DNA from: Rivularia sp. MS3
Lineage (GTDB): Bacteria > Cyanobacteriota > Cyanobacteriia > Cyanobacteriales > Nostocaceae
Direction of reading: 5' to 3'
Length of the DNA stretch: 64,000 bases
Assembly: GCA_019192545.1 (NCBI GenBank)
Contig: JAHCMI010000015.1
Span: forward strand, 62,001-126,000
How positions within the stretch are numbered: position 1 is the stretch's first letter; the number at the start of each line of letters is the position of its first letter. A program made the translations under genes and the position numbers. The notes beneath the pieces are model-generated. The model saw only the letters and a list, made by a program, of their open reading frames with translations, was not told the origin of the DNA and ran no database searches. Positions 37,336 to 46,166 of the stretch are shown here, piece by piece.

Positions 37336-37764
37336 ATGACCGTCAGTAGTAATGGTAGAAGAACCAGTACTCGACAAAGACGAGCCAAGACTGGAGCGCA
37401 AACCAGTAACAAACTAGAAAATATAAAAGGTGAAAGCGTGAGTACAAATAATAGCGTAAATGCAGATAGCAAAGCAGTAAAAGTCGAACCTGCTAAAAAA
37501 GAAGTGACTGGAACCCTTGCTTTGCCCGGACAGCGTCCTATTACTAGCAGCGATCTGCAAGTTGTTGAGACGATGAATGTTATGGGGATTCGCCCCATTA
37601 CGGCAAACAAGATGCAAGTTACCGATACAATTAACTTATCTGGAATTCGTCCTATAGCTAAGAGTGATTTAGTGGTTTCGGAAACTTATAGAGTCATGGG
37701 AAATCGTCCGGTTGCATCAAATGAAATTGATGATAGTTTCTCTTTGATGGGTTTTTTGGATTAA
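37336..37764 (+). CDS. GxRPI-repeat protein of unknown function
   Basis: 142 residues. A basic, low-complexity N-terminus (RRTSTRQRRAKTG) is followed from about residue 60 by a 20-22-residue repeat. Its units begin GQRPITSSDLQVVETMNVM, GIRPITANKMQVTDTINLS, GIRPIAKSDLVVSETYRVM and GNRPVASNEIDDSFSLMG. Each has G-x-R-P-[IV] and a [VE]-x-[ED]-T block. There is no signal peptide or membrane segment. The gene stands between uvrB and rpe. No named family is recognised. The repeat looks like a short linear motif array that could bind a partner several times. Confidence 0.75.
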   Translation: MTVSSNGRRTSTRQRRAKTGAQTSNKLENIKGESVSTNNSVNADSKAVKVEPAKKEVTGTLALPGQRPITSSDLQVVETMNVMGIRPITANKMQVTDTINLSGIRPIAKSDLVVSETYRVMGNRPVASNEIDDSFSLMGFLD

Positions 37765-37805
37765 TTTTAAAATCGCTGCTTAATTAGCTTTGAGAAATTT
37801 TGATG

Positions 37806-37828
37806 GAGACGTAGCACTGCTGCGTCTC
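37806..37828. repeat. Compact palindrome, small dispersed repeat type
   Basis: GAGACGTAGCA and TGCTGCGTCTC around a single C. One T/C difference interrupts the otherwise perfect 11-bp stem. Sequences of this kind are common between genes of Nostocales. Confidence 0.6.
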
Positions 37829-37855
37829 TAAATTGTTTGAAATTTATAACCCATG

Positions 37856-37893
37856 AAAAAATTCCCTCCACTAATTTGAAGAGGAGGGGAATT
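37856..37893 (-). terminator. Rho-independent terminator of rpe
   Basis: ATTCCCTCC (37861-37869) pairs with GGAGGGGAAT (37883-37892, one bulge). On the minus strand TTTTT follows. It lies 31 bases after the rpe stop. Confidence 0.65.
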
Positions 37894-37923
37894 CAGGTGA
37901 TGGGAATATTGATTAAGGATGAA

Positions 37924-38634
37924 TTAGGAAGCTTTTGGTAAATCTTGTGCGGGACGCTTACTGTTACGAATACCCTCGATAGCTTCCTTATAATTCTTGG
38001 CTTTGAAAACTGCCGAACCTGCAACAATTGCATTTGCACCAGCTTCTAAAACTTGCCAAGTATTATTGACTTTAAGTCCACCATCAACTTCGATCCAAGG
38101 ATCGAGTCCGCGCTCGTCACACATTTGACGTAGCTTACGAATCTTGGGTAAAACTCCAGGAATAAAGCTTTGACCGCCGAAACCAGGGTTAACGCTCATT
38201 ATCAGAACTAAATCGCATAGATCCAGGCAATATTCAATCATGTCTAAGGAAGTGCCGGGATTTAATACAACTCCTGCCTTCTTACCAAGCTCTTTGATTT
38301 GTCCTAAAGTGCGATGTAGATGAGGAGAAGCATTATGCTCGCAGTGAACATAAATATGGTCTGCACCAGCTTTAGCAAAATCCTCTACATACTTTTCGGG
38401 TTCCACAATCATCAAGTGGACATCTAAAGGTTTTTGAGTCACCGGACGAAGCGCTTCCACTATCAGAGGACCTATCGTGATATTAGGTACAAAACGACCA
38501 TCCATTACATCAACGTGAATCCAATCGGCTCCCGCTTCGTCTACAGCGCGAACTTCGTCTCCTAGACGGCTAAAATCCGCTGATAGAATTGATGGAGCGA
38601 TAACAACGGGTTTTTTAGAATTTTTATTGATCAT
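37924..38634 (-). CDS. rpe: Ribulose-phosphate 3-epimerase
   Basis: 236 residues. It interconverts ribulose-5-phosphate and xylulose-5-phosphate in the Calvin cycle and the oxidative pentose phosphate pathway. The TIM-barrel motifs are complete: [69 protein letters not shown] and IVAGSAVF. It carries its own terminator. Confidence 0.97.
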   Translation of the reverse strand: MINKNSKKPVVIAPSILSADFSRLGDEVRAVDEAGADWIHVDVMDGRFVPNITIGPLIVEALRPVTQKPLDVHLMIVEPEKYVEDFAKAGADHIYVHCEHNASPHLHRTLGQIKELGKKAGVVLNPGTSLDMIEYCLDLCDLVLIMSVNPGFGGQSFIPGVLPKIRKLRQMCDERGLDPWIEVDGGLKVNNTWQVLEAGANAIVAGSAVFKAKNYKEAIEGIRNSKRPAQDLPKAS

Positions 38635-38727
38635 GGCTAGTGGGTCTTAAAGCGTCTTCTTCTGTATGCATTGTAACAAAATATTGAGATTTTTCTCAGA
38701 AAAAAAAGAAAATAAAATATTGATATT

Positions 38728-38866
38728 TGGGAATAGGGAATAGGGAATGGGGAATAGGGAGCAAGGAGACTTAAAGAATTTTCACCTTTAACCTTTGACC
38801 TTTAACTTTTGACCTGAATTATTCCTAACTACTAACCACTAACCACTAACTACTAACTACTAACCA
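38728..38866. repeat. Short tandem heptamer repeats before the subtilase gene
   Basis: Three runs in succession: GGGAATA-type (38728-38762), CTTTAAC/CTTTGAC-type (38785-38815) and ACTAACC/ACTAACT-type (38827-38866, abutting the ATG). Heptameric STRR runs are typical of heterocystous cyanobacteria. A similar run lies at 35050-35088. Confidence 0.8.
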
Positions 38867-40471
38867 ATGAAAAAATTGACCTGGGTGATTTGGGGATTAA
38901 GTGCTTCTTGTGTGAGTGTTCCAGTATTCGCTTTGACTACTTCTGTTGGTAGTGCAGGTATTGATGCTTTAAAACTGCATAAACCGCCATACAATTTATT
39001 AGGTAGAAAAATTGCTCTTGGTCAAGTGGAAATTGGTCGTCCTGGTCAATTTGGTGTAGATAAATCTGTTTCTAAAAATCGTTCCATACCTTTAGCAGGT
39101 GTTTTTCAGCGCAATAAGCCAGCTAAGTCAAATAAAGGTGTTGACCCTCATGCTTATAATGTTGCTGGGGTAATGGTTAGTAACGATAAAGGCTTTAAAG
39201 GTGTTGCTCCGGGAGCGCGTTTGTATTCTTCTGCTGTTGGCTCAACAAAGGGCATGGGGCAACCCGAAGAATGTCTGTCGGCTCAACATATTGCTTTGCA
39301 AAATGGTAATGATGTTCGCGCTATCAACTTTAGTTTTGGCGAGCCTTTGAGCCGCGATCCCAGACCAGACCCCGTTTTAGATGGTAAAGCTTTGCTGACA
39401 TTATGTGTTGATTGGTCTAGTCGCGTTCATAATGTATTATATGCAATCGCGGGTAATCAAGGTAAGGGCGGAATTCCCATTCCAACAGATAATTTCAATG
39501 GAATCAATGTTGCTTTTTCCTCTCGCCGGGGAGAGATTTTTAGAAAACTTGATGTCTCCAATTTAGTAGCTATTAATCAGTCGATGACTGCGCGTTTATC
39601 GGGGAAAGAACTGAATTTAGGTCCCCGTCGTACTATCAATATAGTTGCTCCGGGAAATCGAATTAGTTTGCTAAATCCAAATGGACAAACTAAAAAAGTT
39701 ACGGGAACGAGTTTTGCAACTCCTCACGTTACCGGAACTGTAGCTTTGCTGCAAGAGTTTGGCGATAGGATGCTCAAGAAAGCCAAAAAATTACCGCAGC
39801 AACAGAAACTTGCTTGGAGTATTGATTCTCGCCGTCATGAAGTCATGAAAGCTGTTTTGCTCAATTCGACTGAGAAAATTAAAGATGATGGCAATGGCTT
39901 AAAGTTAGGAATGAGCCGTACCATCATTGATAAACAAAATAAAAACTGGTTGGATTCTGATGCTTATAAAAAAGCAGAAATTCCTTTGCATACTCAAATG
40001 GGAACCGGACATTTAAATGCTTTTCGCGCCTACCAACAATTTAGTGCTGGACAATGGAGTCCACAAACAGCAGTACCTGCAAAAGGTTGGGATTATCGAG
40101 CAATTTTCGCCGGAACATCAACAGACTATACTTTAGCAAAACCTTTACAAAAAGGTAGTTTCGTCGCCGTTACTTTAGCTTGGGATAGATTGGTAGAACT
40201 TAGCGATACTAATAACAATGGTAAATATGATAAAGGGGAAAATTTTCGCGATCGCGGTTTGAATAATCTCGATTTATATTTAGTAAAAACAGACGATAAA
40301 AATAAAGGTAACCGTAGCGCTTGTGCTTCTGTTAGTCGAGTTGACAGTGTAGAACATATTTTCTGTCGTGTACCTAAAGACGGCAATTATACAATTCGCG
40401 TCAAGTTTAAAAACAGTATCAACGAACCAACCCAACCTTATGCTTTAGCTTGGTGGGCTGCGTCTAAATAA
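38867..40471 (+). CDS. Secreted S8 (subtilisin-like) serine peptidase
   Basis: 534 residues. A signal peptide is likely (KKLTWVIWGLSASCVSVPVFA, cut near 22). The peptidase domain spans about 40-310. The Ser motif GTSFATPHVTGTVALL near 285 is intact, the oxyanion Asn is in YAIAGNQGKGG near 195, and the His motif appears as DPHAYNVAGVM near 97. The Asp motif, usually V-D-T/S-G, reads GQVEIGRPG near 52, so the canonical Asp is not obvious; a Glu is there and an Asp follows at GVDKS. A C-terminal domain (about 400-534) resembles pre-peptidase C-terminal beta-sandwiches. It probably acts in the periplasm or outside. Start at the ATG right after the heptamer run. Confidence 0.87.
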   Translation: MKKLTWVIWGLSASCVSVPVFALTTSVGSAGIDALKLHKPPYNLLGRKIALGQVEIGRPGQFGVDKSVSKNRSIPLAGVFQRNKPAKSNKGVDPHAYNVAGVMVSNDKGFKGVAPGARLYSSAVGSTKGMGQPEECLSAQHIALQNGNDVRAINFSFGEPLSRDPRPDPVLDGKALLTLCVDWSSRVHNVLYAIAGNQGKGGIPIPTDNFNGINVAFSSRRGEIFRKLDVSNLVAINQSMTARLSGKELNLGPRRTINIVAPGNRISLLNPNGQTKKVTGTSFATPHVTGTVALLQEFGDRMLKKAKKLPQQQKLAWSIDSRRHEVMKAVLLNSTEKIKDDGNGLKLGMSRTIIDKQNKNWLDSDAYKKAEIPLHTQMGTGHLNAFRAYQQFSAGQWSPQTAVPAKGWDYRAIFAGTSTDYTLAKPLQKGSFVAVTLAWDRLVELSDTNNNGKYDKGENFRDRGLNNLDLYLVKTDDKNKGNRSACASVSRVDSVEHIFCRVPKDGNYTIRVKFKNSINEPTQPYALAWWAASK

Positions 40472-40878
40472 GTCGGCAAGCAAGGTTTTAATGATATTTT
40501 AATAAATATTAATTTCGTAGGGTGTGTGATGCCGTAGGCTAACGCACCTTTTGCTTGAGATATTGCGTTAAAGCTAGCGATAACATCTTACTAAAATACT
40601 CATTCAAAATATTATCTTTCGCTGGCTTGGATGCTTGTGGTGCAATATGTTAATGTTCTTAGGTATTTGCATATATTTATGGCGGACTGTTGCGATACCT
40701 GTTTTCTTAAAAATTACTTGCAGTAACTTCACAAAAACTTTGCACTAATATAAAGGAAGTATAAACAAATACTTTGTATTAGAAAAAACCCGGATAGAGA
40801 ATTAGAAGCAGTGGAATTTGATCTGTCGAATTTAATTCGCTCCTCCTTCACTCAATTCCTTTATTCGGAGTGGAAGCA
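40472..40878. other. Gene-free stretch with a dispersed palindromic repeat
   Basis: 407 bases. A GTAGGGTGTGT...AACGCACC repeat lies at 40516-40548. The rest shows nothing clear apart from the ribosome binding site of the next gene. Confidence 0.55.
40516..40548. repeat. Dispersed repeat of the GTAGGGTGTGT...CGCACC type
   Basis: CGTAGGGTGTGTGATGCCG followed by TAGGCTAACGCACC. Imperfect dyad (GGTGTGT...ACGCACC). A relative lies at 61115-61147. Confidence 0.65.
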
Positions 40879-41400
40879 ATGCTATTAGCCAAATCTACTT
40901 TACCTGCCGATGTTCGGACGTTCATCGGTAAACTAACACATCTCGACTTAAAGCCAATTGCCCATACACTAATATATTCTAATGAAGAGAAATGGAATAT
41001 TCAACAAATTAATCAAGCTATTTCAGCCTATCTAATGTTTTTGCTCTTGGTTTACCTTTACCCAAACAGCAATTTGGTTCCAAATCAAGAAATTGACAGA
41101 GTTTGGCATTTTCATATTCTTGATACGATGAAATACGCTGAAGATTGCGAAATGCTATTTGGTCGTTTTATTCACCATTTTCCCTATTTTGGACGACGTG
41201 GAAAAGCAGATAGAGAAAACTTACAAAAAGGCTTTGAGCAAACTCAAGTACTTTTTCAAGAACACTTTGGAGTAAGTATGGATATTGCAAACAAACCAAG
41301 CATAGCGGTTGACTGCCAACCTATTGGTAAGATAACACAACTTACTCGACCGCGTGTAGATATCGGTGAAGTTTTTTGGATAAAATATCTACTCGATTAA
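40879..41400 (+). CDS. Glycine-rich-domain-protein-like (GRDP-like) protein
   Basis: 173 residues from ATG at 40879, which has GGAG 8 bases before it; a GTG at 40870 is less likely because it would overlap that site. The core, NQEIDRVWHFHILDTMKYAED followed by CEMLFGRFIHHFPYFG in pieces, with conserved W-H-x-H and H-H-x-P, is the pattern of the glycine-rich-domain-containing-protein-like family found in plants, fungi and bacteria. The His-rich motifs suggest metal binding but the activity is unknown. No signal peptide. Confidence 0.72.
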   Translation: MLLAKSTLPADVRTFIGKLTHLDLKPIAHTLIYSNEEKWNIQQINQAISAYLMFLLLVYLYPNSNLVPNQEIDRVWHFHILDTMKYAEDCEMLFGRFIHHFPYFGRRGKADRENLQKGFEQTQVLFQEHFGVSMDIANKPSIAVDCQPIGKITQLTRPRVDIGEVFWIKYLLD

Positions 41401-41506
41401 GCTTGATAGTGACTCTACTCAAAAGCCGTAGAAAAAATATTGTTTCCTTGTGTACAATTACGCCATTAATTTAATTTGTTCCCTATTATTGATTAAAACG
41501 TAAAAA

Positions 41507-42037
41507 CTACCAATCTTGGAATGTTTTTAAATTTGTATGCAATTTTAAAGGTAGTATTGCTAGATTAAAGTTTATTTCTCCAAGAAAATAATTTAATTGT
41601 AGGCAAACACCTTTTGCTGTATCGTCAGTATTCAATATAGATGCAGCAATATTTGCACTTGTTAATACATATAAACGTCGTATGAATTCCTTTCCTGCAT
41701 TTCCAGCAGCTACGTTGCACCCGTAAAGCAATATATTTGTTACCGTCCAACTTTTGAGTTGAGAAGCATAACTTCTGAGAGTAAACAAACTTAAATTACT
41801 CTTGCCAAAATATAAACAGCCAGGGGAACCGTTAGCAATAATATGAAGGTTTTTAAGCTGGGTACATTTATTTAAAGTTTGAGTAATTTGTTCAATTTCA
41901 TTGTAATTAGGCTGAATAATCATTACCTTTGATAAAGGTAGTAGCACTTTAACTAAACTTTGAAAGTCACCTACAGCCTCGTCAATAACGACTAAAGTAC
42001 GAACTGTATCAAAACCAACTTTACAGTCGTGAGACAT
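41507..42037 (-). CDS. Stand-alone DUF4347 domain protein, first copy
   Basis: 176 residues, all one DUF4347 domain: LVVIDEAVGDFQSL at 15-28, an LQ/IQPN block, LHIIANGSPGCLYFGKSNLS near 64-83, and ILLYGCNVAAGNAGKEFI near 103-120. DUF4347 normally sits at the N-terminus of giant adhesin-like proteins; here it stands alone. The usual SHGSPG motif reads ANGSPG, so the His of a possible caspase-like His-Cys pair is missing while the Cys of YGCN is kept. Its neighbour at 42254-42757 is a paralogue on the same strand, separated by 216 bases. Function unknown. Confidence 0.85.
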   Translation of the reverse strand: MSHDCKVGFDTVRTLVVIDEAVGDFQSLVKVLLPLSKVMIIQPNYNEIEQITQTLNKCTQLKNLHIIANGSPGCLYFGKSNLSLFTLRSYASQLKSWTVTNILLYGCNVAAGNAGKEFIRRLYVLTSANIAASILNTDDTAKGVCLQLNYFLGEINFNLAILPLKLHTNLKTFQDW

Positions 42038-42253
42038 AATATATATATTGCTTACAGATAATCATTAATAAATATTAATAATTCAATTTAATGATTAGAT
42101 TCAATTTATTTGCCTGGTTAATCTATAACCTTTAAGCGAAAAGCATTTTTTTTGCAGGTAAAAGTTAAGAGAAAGGTAGTTTTTTGTGCGTGATTTTTAC
42201 AAAAATACCTTTTCCTTAACGGTAAATATTATTCATTATTCAAATATATCTAT

Positions 42254-42757
42254 TTATGCTGTCAGAGCCGTAAAGTCTTGCTTGATTAATGTATATTGAG
42301 TTGTATTCCAAATACCAACTCCAATTTTTGTATGCATTCCCCAATCGCTAGTTAAAGTAGAAATAACTGCTCCAGTAGTTCTATACAGACGTACAAGCAA
42401 TTTTTTTCCCATTTCTTCAGCACCAATGTTACAGCCATATAAATAAAGATTATTAACTGACCATTTTCTCAATTGAGAAGCATGAAAGTTAAAGTTATTC
42501 ACTGATAAACTACTATTTCCTAGATACAAACAACCAGGAGAACCTTGTGAAATAATATGAAGCTCCGAAAGCTCCGAAAATTTTTGCACGGTGGAGCTTA
42601 TTTGCTGTACTTCTTTCTTGTTAGGTTGTAGTATCAAAGCTTCTGCTTGAGGAATTATACCTTCTTTAATGCTTTTTTCTAATATATGAAAATCCTTAAT
42701 AGCAGGATCTATAACAACTAAAGCATTTACTCTGTTATTAGTCATTTTTCTAGTCAT
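42254..42757 (-). CDS. Stand-alone DUF4347 domain protein, second copy
   Basis: 167 residues. Same order of motifs as its neighbour: LVVIDPAIKDFHILEKS, an ALILQPNKKEVQQI block, LHIISQGSPGCLYLGNSSLS, and NLYLYGCNIGAEEMGKKLL. The HG pair of the canonical motif reads QG here. There is no signal peptide and no repeat region after the domain. The two genes are a local duplication that has diverged (roughly a third to half identical by eye). Confidence 0.85.
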   Translation of the reverse strand: MTRKMTNNRVNALVVIDPAIKDFHILEKSIKEGIIPQAEALILQPNKKEVQQISSTVQKFSELSELHIISQGSPGCLYLGNSSLSVNNFNFHASQLRKWSVNNLYLYGCNIGAEEMGKKLLVRLYRTTGAVISTLTSDWGMHTKIGVGIWNTTQYTLIKQDFTALTA

Positions 42758-43497
42758 CCTTGGATAAATTGATTTAACAGTATAAAGACAAGATGCTAAT
42801 TCACACAGCTAAGTTTAATTAGAAGAATAGATAACTTGCCATGAGATTTTAATATTGCTGTCTAATACATATAAAGCAATATTAAATCATCCATCCTAAT
42901 GTTTCAAAAGCATGACGCTGAAGTAAAAATTTCTAATATTCAACTCAAATTATCAAATAAATGCGTTAATTCGCTTTTCTCAAGTTATTAAAAGCATTTA
43001 AAAAATATCATAAATGTATAATAAAATGAAATGCTAATCTAAATTTTGATAGCAAATTTTTGAAGGTTATGAGCGTGTAAATTTGCTAATAGTTTAAGTA
43101 ACTATCTTTTTTTATAGATAAATACACCCCCGACCGTCTCAATTTACTTTAACTGTGTTATACTAACGATCCCTCTAATATTTAATGGTGAAATAATCAG
43201 AGAAAAAATGCACCCGATGACAAAAACCTCTATCAGTGTGTTCCAACTATGTATACCTTGAATAAGGCAAACTGCTTTATAGGCAAAAAGCAGATGACAC
43301 GTTCATATTTTTAAATAAAAACTCTTATTTGTCAGCAGGGAAAAGTTAAGTAAAAAGTAGTTATTATAATCTCAAATGCAATAGAATTAATAAATCAATT
43401 TACAAATTAAAATATAATATTTTTACTCTATCTATAAAATAATAATTGTAGTATTAATTGAAATCTTAATCAGCAATCAGGATTTATTTGAAAAAAA
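42758..43497. other. Gene-free stretch between the STAND gene and the DUF4347 pair
   Basis: 740 strongly AT-rich bases. No gene, clear terminator or repeat was recognised. Confidence 0.5.
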
Positions 43498-45891
43498 TTA
43501 AAATTGAATAGTTTTAAGCAATGACTGAGCTTCTTTAGCTTCCGGCTTCATTCCTAAAGTTTCAAAATCCGAAATAGCTTCATTTACCCAACGTTTAGCC
43601 AGATTGAAATTGCCTAGTTTTGTTTCTAAACGAGCCAAAGAGCGCTTTGTATATGCTCTACTGCATTTATCTTGATTATTTTCTGCTACCTGCAAAACTT
43701 CTGCTAAATAATGCTGTGCCTGTTTAAACTTACCTTCTTTTATGGCAATGTCTGCCAAAAAATCTTTAGCTAGAAGGCTGGCACGTTTCCACCCAATTAA
43801 TTGCGCTTGTTTAAATATTTTTTTAAACAATATTTTACTTTCTTCGTAATTTTTATTTTTATAATATATCTCACCTTGATAATAAAGAATATGTAGGGAT
43901 AAACGAGTTTTTACGTCGGAATCGATTGGAAAATTAGCGGAATTATCTAACAAAGTTTGAGCCTGTTTAAGCCAGTTATCTGCTTGTAAAAACTGCTGCT
44001 TTTCGATATGCCATACACCAATATGGATCGCTAAATCTGCTCGCATATCTAATGTTAAACAATGGTGCATCTCCCAAGCTTGATTAAACAAACTTTCAGC
44101 TAAAATTAAATGCTGCTCTTGTGCGATTAAAGTCAACTTCCAAGCGCGATCGCCGATAATCTCCGCAGCAGTTTTAAAATCTTGGTGGGAAAGTGCTGCT
44201 TCACTAAGCCATTCTAACCATAAAAGTGGTGCATCCCAATAGCTTAAACGATTTTGCCGGTAGGCAAGAGAATATGTATAACATTTCATATTTTGCCAAA
44301 GCTTGCAGGCATCATAATAGCGGTTATTTGCAATGCACCATTCAATAACCTGTGTCAAATTATCCCATTCTTCTTCTAAATGCTGATAATCTTGCCATTC
44401 CCGCCAGTCTTTACGTCCATACTGCTGAGCAAAGTTAATATACCAGTTCACCCAGCGATTGCGGAATGATTTTTCAAATTCAGGATTGTCAGACATTTGC
44501 CTCATCGCATATTCACGAGTTAAAAGCAGCATTTCGTAACGCCCTTGAAGATTACTTATCAAGGAAAGTTGTTGTAGTTTAGCTAACGCATTTGCCACAT
44601 CTAAAGAATCCTCTACACCAGCAACAGCTTGTAGCGCTTCTAGCAATGGAGGTTTAGCAAATAGAGACAAAGCCATTAAAAAATCATATGCCGGTTTTCC
44701 TTTTAATGGTTGCACCGAACTTTCAAAATAAAACTGGCTGAAATCTGCTTGAATAGGTATCAACCGAGAAGTCAAGTTTTCAAAGGTATAACCTGCGGCT
44801 AACTGACTAATAGCATAGACGATTGCAGCAGGTATTCCTCCTATAATTTGATATAGTCGAAGACATTGCCTCAAGCTTAAATCTACTTGCTTCTCTGCTG
44901 CCTGTTGTTGAATTAATATTAAAGCATCAGTTTTATTTAAAGATGTTAAAGCAACGGTATTGAAGGGAGTTTTTTCTCGACTAGTAATTAAAGCTTTTAC
45001 TGTCGGTGGAAGTTCGTATAAAAAACTTAATACTTGCTGTTGTTCTTCTAAAGTATCTAAATTATCAACGATAAGCAAAGTTCGCATATTTGCCAAACAT
45101 TTATAAATTTGCTCGTAGGTTTCTTCAAAGCTTGCCGTTTGATAGCTTTGAAAACTAACTGTACGTGTAATACTAATAAAAATGTCTGCTAATGTTCTTT
45201 CTCTTCTTAAGCGATTTAAAATACCTCTGGGAGTGAAAAATTGAGGTTTTGCCGAGGTAAATACTATTAATTCAAAGGATGATATATTTTCATCTAAAGT
45301 TCTTCCTAAGTAAATATCGTTGCTGGCTTTTAAACAACGATAAGCAATATCTAAAGCTAAAGTAGTTTTCCCAACACCTCCAATGCCTTCAATACTGACA
45401 CAAGGAGTCGGCCATTCAAAAGAAATTAGTTTTAGTAGCCTTTGTGTTTCTGCGTCGCGACCAACTAATCTTGTATAATCTCGTGATGGCAGATTGTGAT
45501 ATATAGGTTGTGGTGTTCTGGAGAATTTATTTTTACTAATTAATAAATCTTTAGTTAATAAATTATTCTCAGCTAACTTACCTTTTTCTTGTTGATAAAT
45601 ATACTGTTCTAGAATTGCTTTAAAATTATTTTTAGTAACTTTCTTACCTAAAGCTTGCGACAAGCGTTTCCAAAGTTTTGGTCCAATATCGTTTTTTAGA
45701 TATTCATCGGTATAGCCACCTTCACTAGCAATTTGATTGTATTTATAACCTTGCCAAGAACCTCGTAAAACCAATACCTCAATATTTGACAAATGCTTTC
45801 CGGTTCTAGACATTATTAAATTTTCAACAAGCGTCAAAACTTCTTGAAAAAGAATATTGTTGCTTTGAGAATTTTGGTTATTGTCGCTCAT
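43498..45891 (-). CDS. NB-ARC STAND ATPase with N-terminal vMAP-type helix-turn-helix and C-terminal TPR-like repeats
   Basis: 797 residues. Residues 10-95 (IEVLVLRGSWQGYKYNQIAS, LWKRLSQALGKKV) match the helix-turn-helix domain found at the start of cyanobacterial vWA-MoxR-associated proteins. The NB-ARC ATPase follows: P-loop SIEGIGGVGKTTLALDIAY near 167-185, Walker B TLLIVDNLDTLEE near 275, ALITSREKTPF sensor and a GIPAAIVYAISQL block. The C-terminal half is helical repeats (TPR-like: AIHIGVWHIEKQQFLQADNW, AQHYLAEVLQVAENNQDKCS). STAND proteins are signal-triggered switches, and some act in antiphage defence. No effector enzyme is fused, so it is more likely a regulator, but an effector encoded elsewhere cannot be excluded. 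Confidence 0.87.
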   Translation of the reverse strand: MSDNNQNSQSNNILFQEVLTLVENLIMSRTGKHLSNIEVLVLRGSWQGYKYNQIASEGGYTDEYLKNDIGPKLWKRLSQALGKKVTKNNFKAILEQYIYQQEKGKLAENNLLTKDLLISKNKFSRTPQPIYHNLPSRDYTRLVGRDAETQRLLKLISFEWPTPCVSIEGIGGVGKTTLALDIAYRCLKASNDIYLGRTLDENISSFELIVFTSAKPQFFTPRGILNRLRRERTLADIFISITRTVSFQSYQTASFEETYEQIYKCLANMRTLLIVDNLDTLEEQQQVLSFLYELPPTVKALITSREKTPFNTVALTSLNKTDALILIQQQAAEKQVDLSLRQCLRLYQIIGGIPAAIVYAISQLAAGYTFENLTSRLIPIQADFSQFYFESSVQPLKGKPAYDFLMALSLFAKPPLLEALQAVAGVEDSLDVANALAKLQQLSLISNLQGRYEMLLLTREYAMRQMSDNPEFEKSFRNRWVNWYINFAQQYGRKDWREWQDYQHLEEEWDNLTQVIEWCIANNRYYDACKLWQNMKCYTYSLAYRQNRLSYWDAPLLWLEWLSEAALSHQDFKTAAEIIGDRAWKLTLIAQEQHLILAESLFNQAWEMHHCLTLDMRADLAIHIGVWHIEKQQFLQADNWLKQAQTLLDNSANFPIDSDVKTRLSLHILYYQGEIYYKNKNYEESKILFKKIFKQAQLIGWKRASLLAKDFLADIAIKEGKFKQAQHYLAEVLQVAENNQDKCSRAYTKRSLARLETKLGNFNLAKRWVNEAISDFETLGMKPEAKEAQSLLKTIQF

Positions 45892-46166
45892 TACATCAAA
45901 TAGCTTAATATCGTTAAAGTTAACTGTAATATTCTAATTATTGATTAATTTATGAATTCATTCATTATCTATTGCCTCTATCTCCAGAATAGTATAAAAT
46001 ATTTTTGTTATATTTGTAATCTAATTAACAAAAATATTTAGATTTTACTTTTTAAAAATAAATATTTGATTCTTATATTCTGTTGCCAAAACTGTAACCA
46101 TTCGGCTATCAATAAGCTTCAGGTGCCATAGTTGAAATAAAGCAGGATGGCTATATTGGTGGTGAT

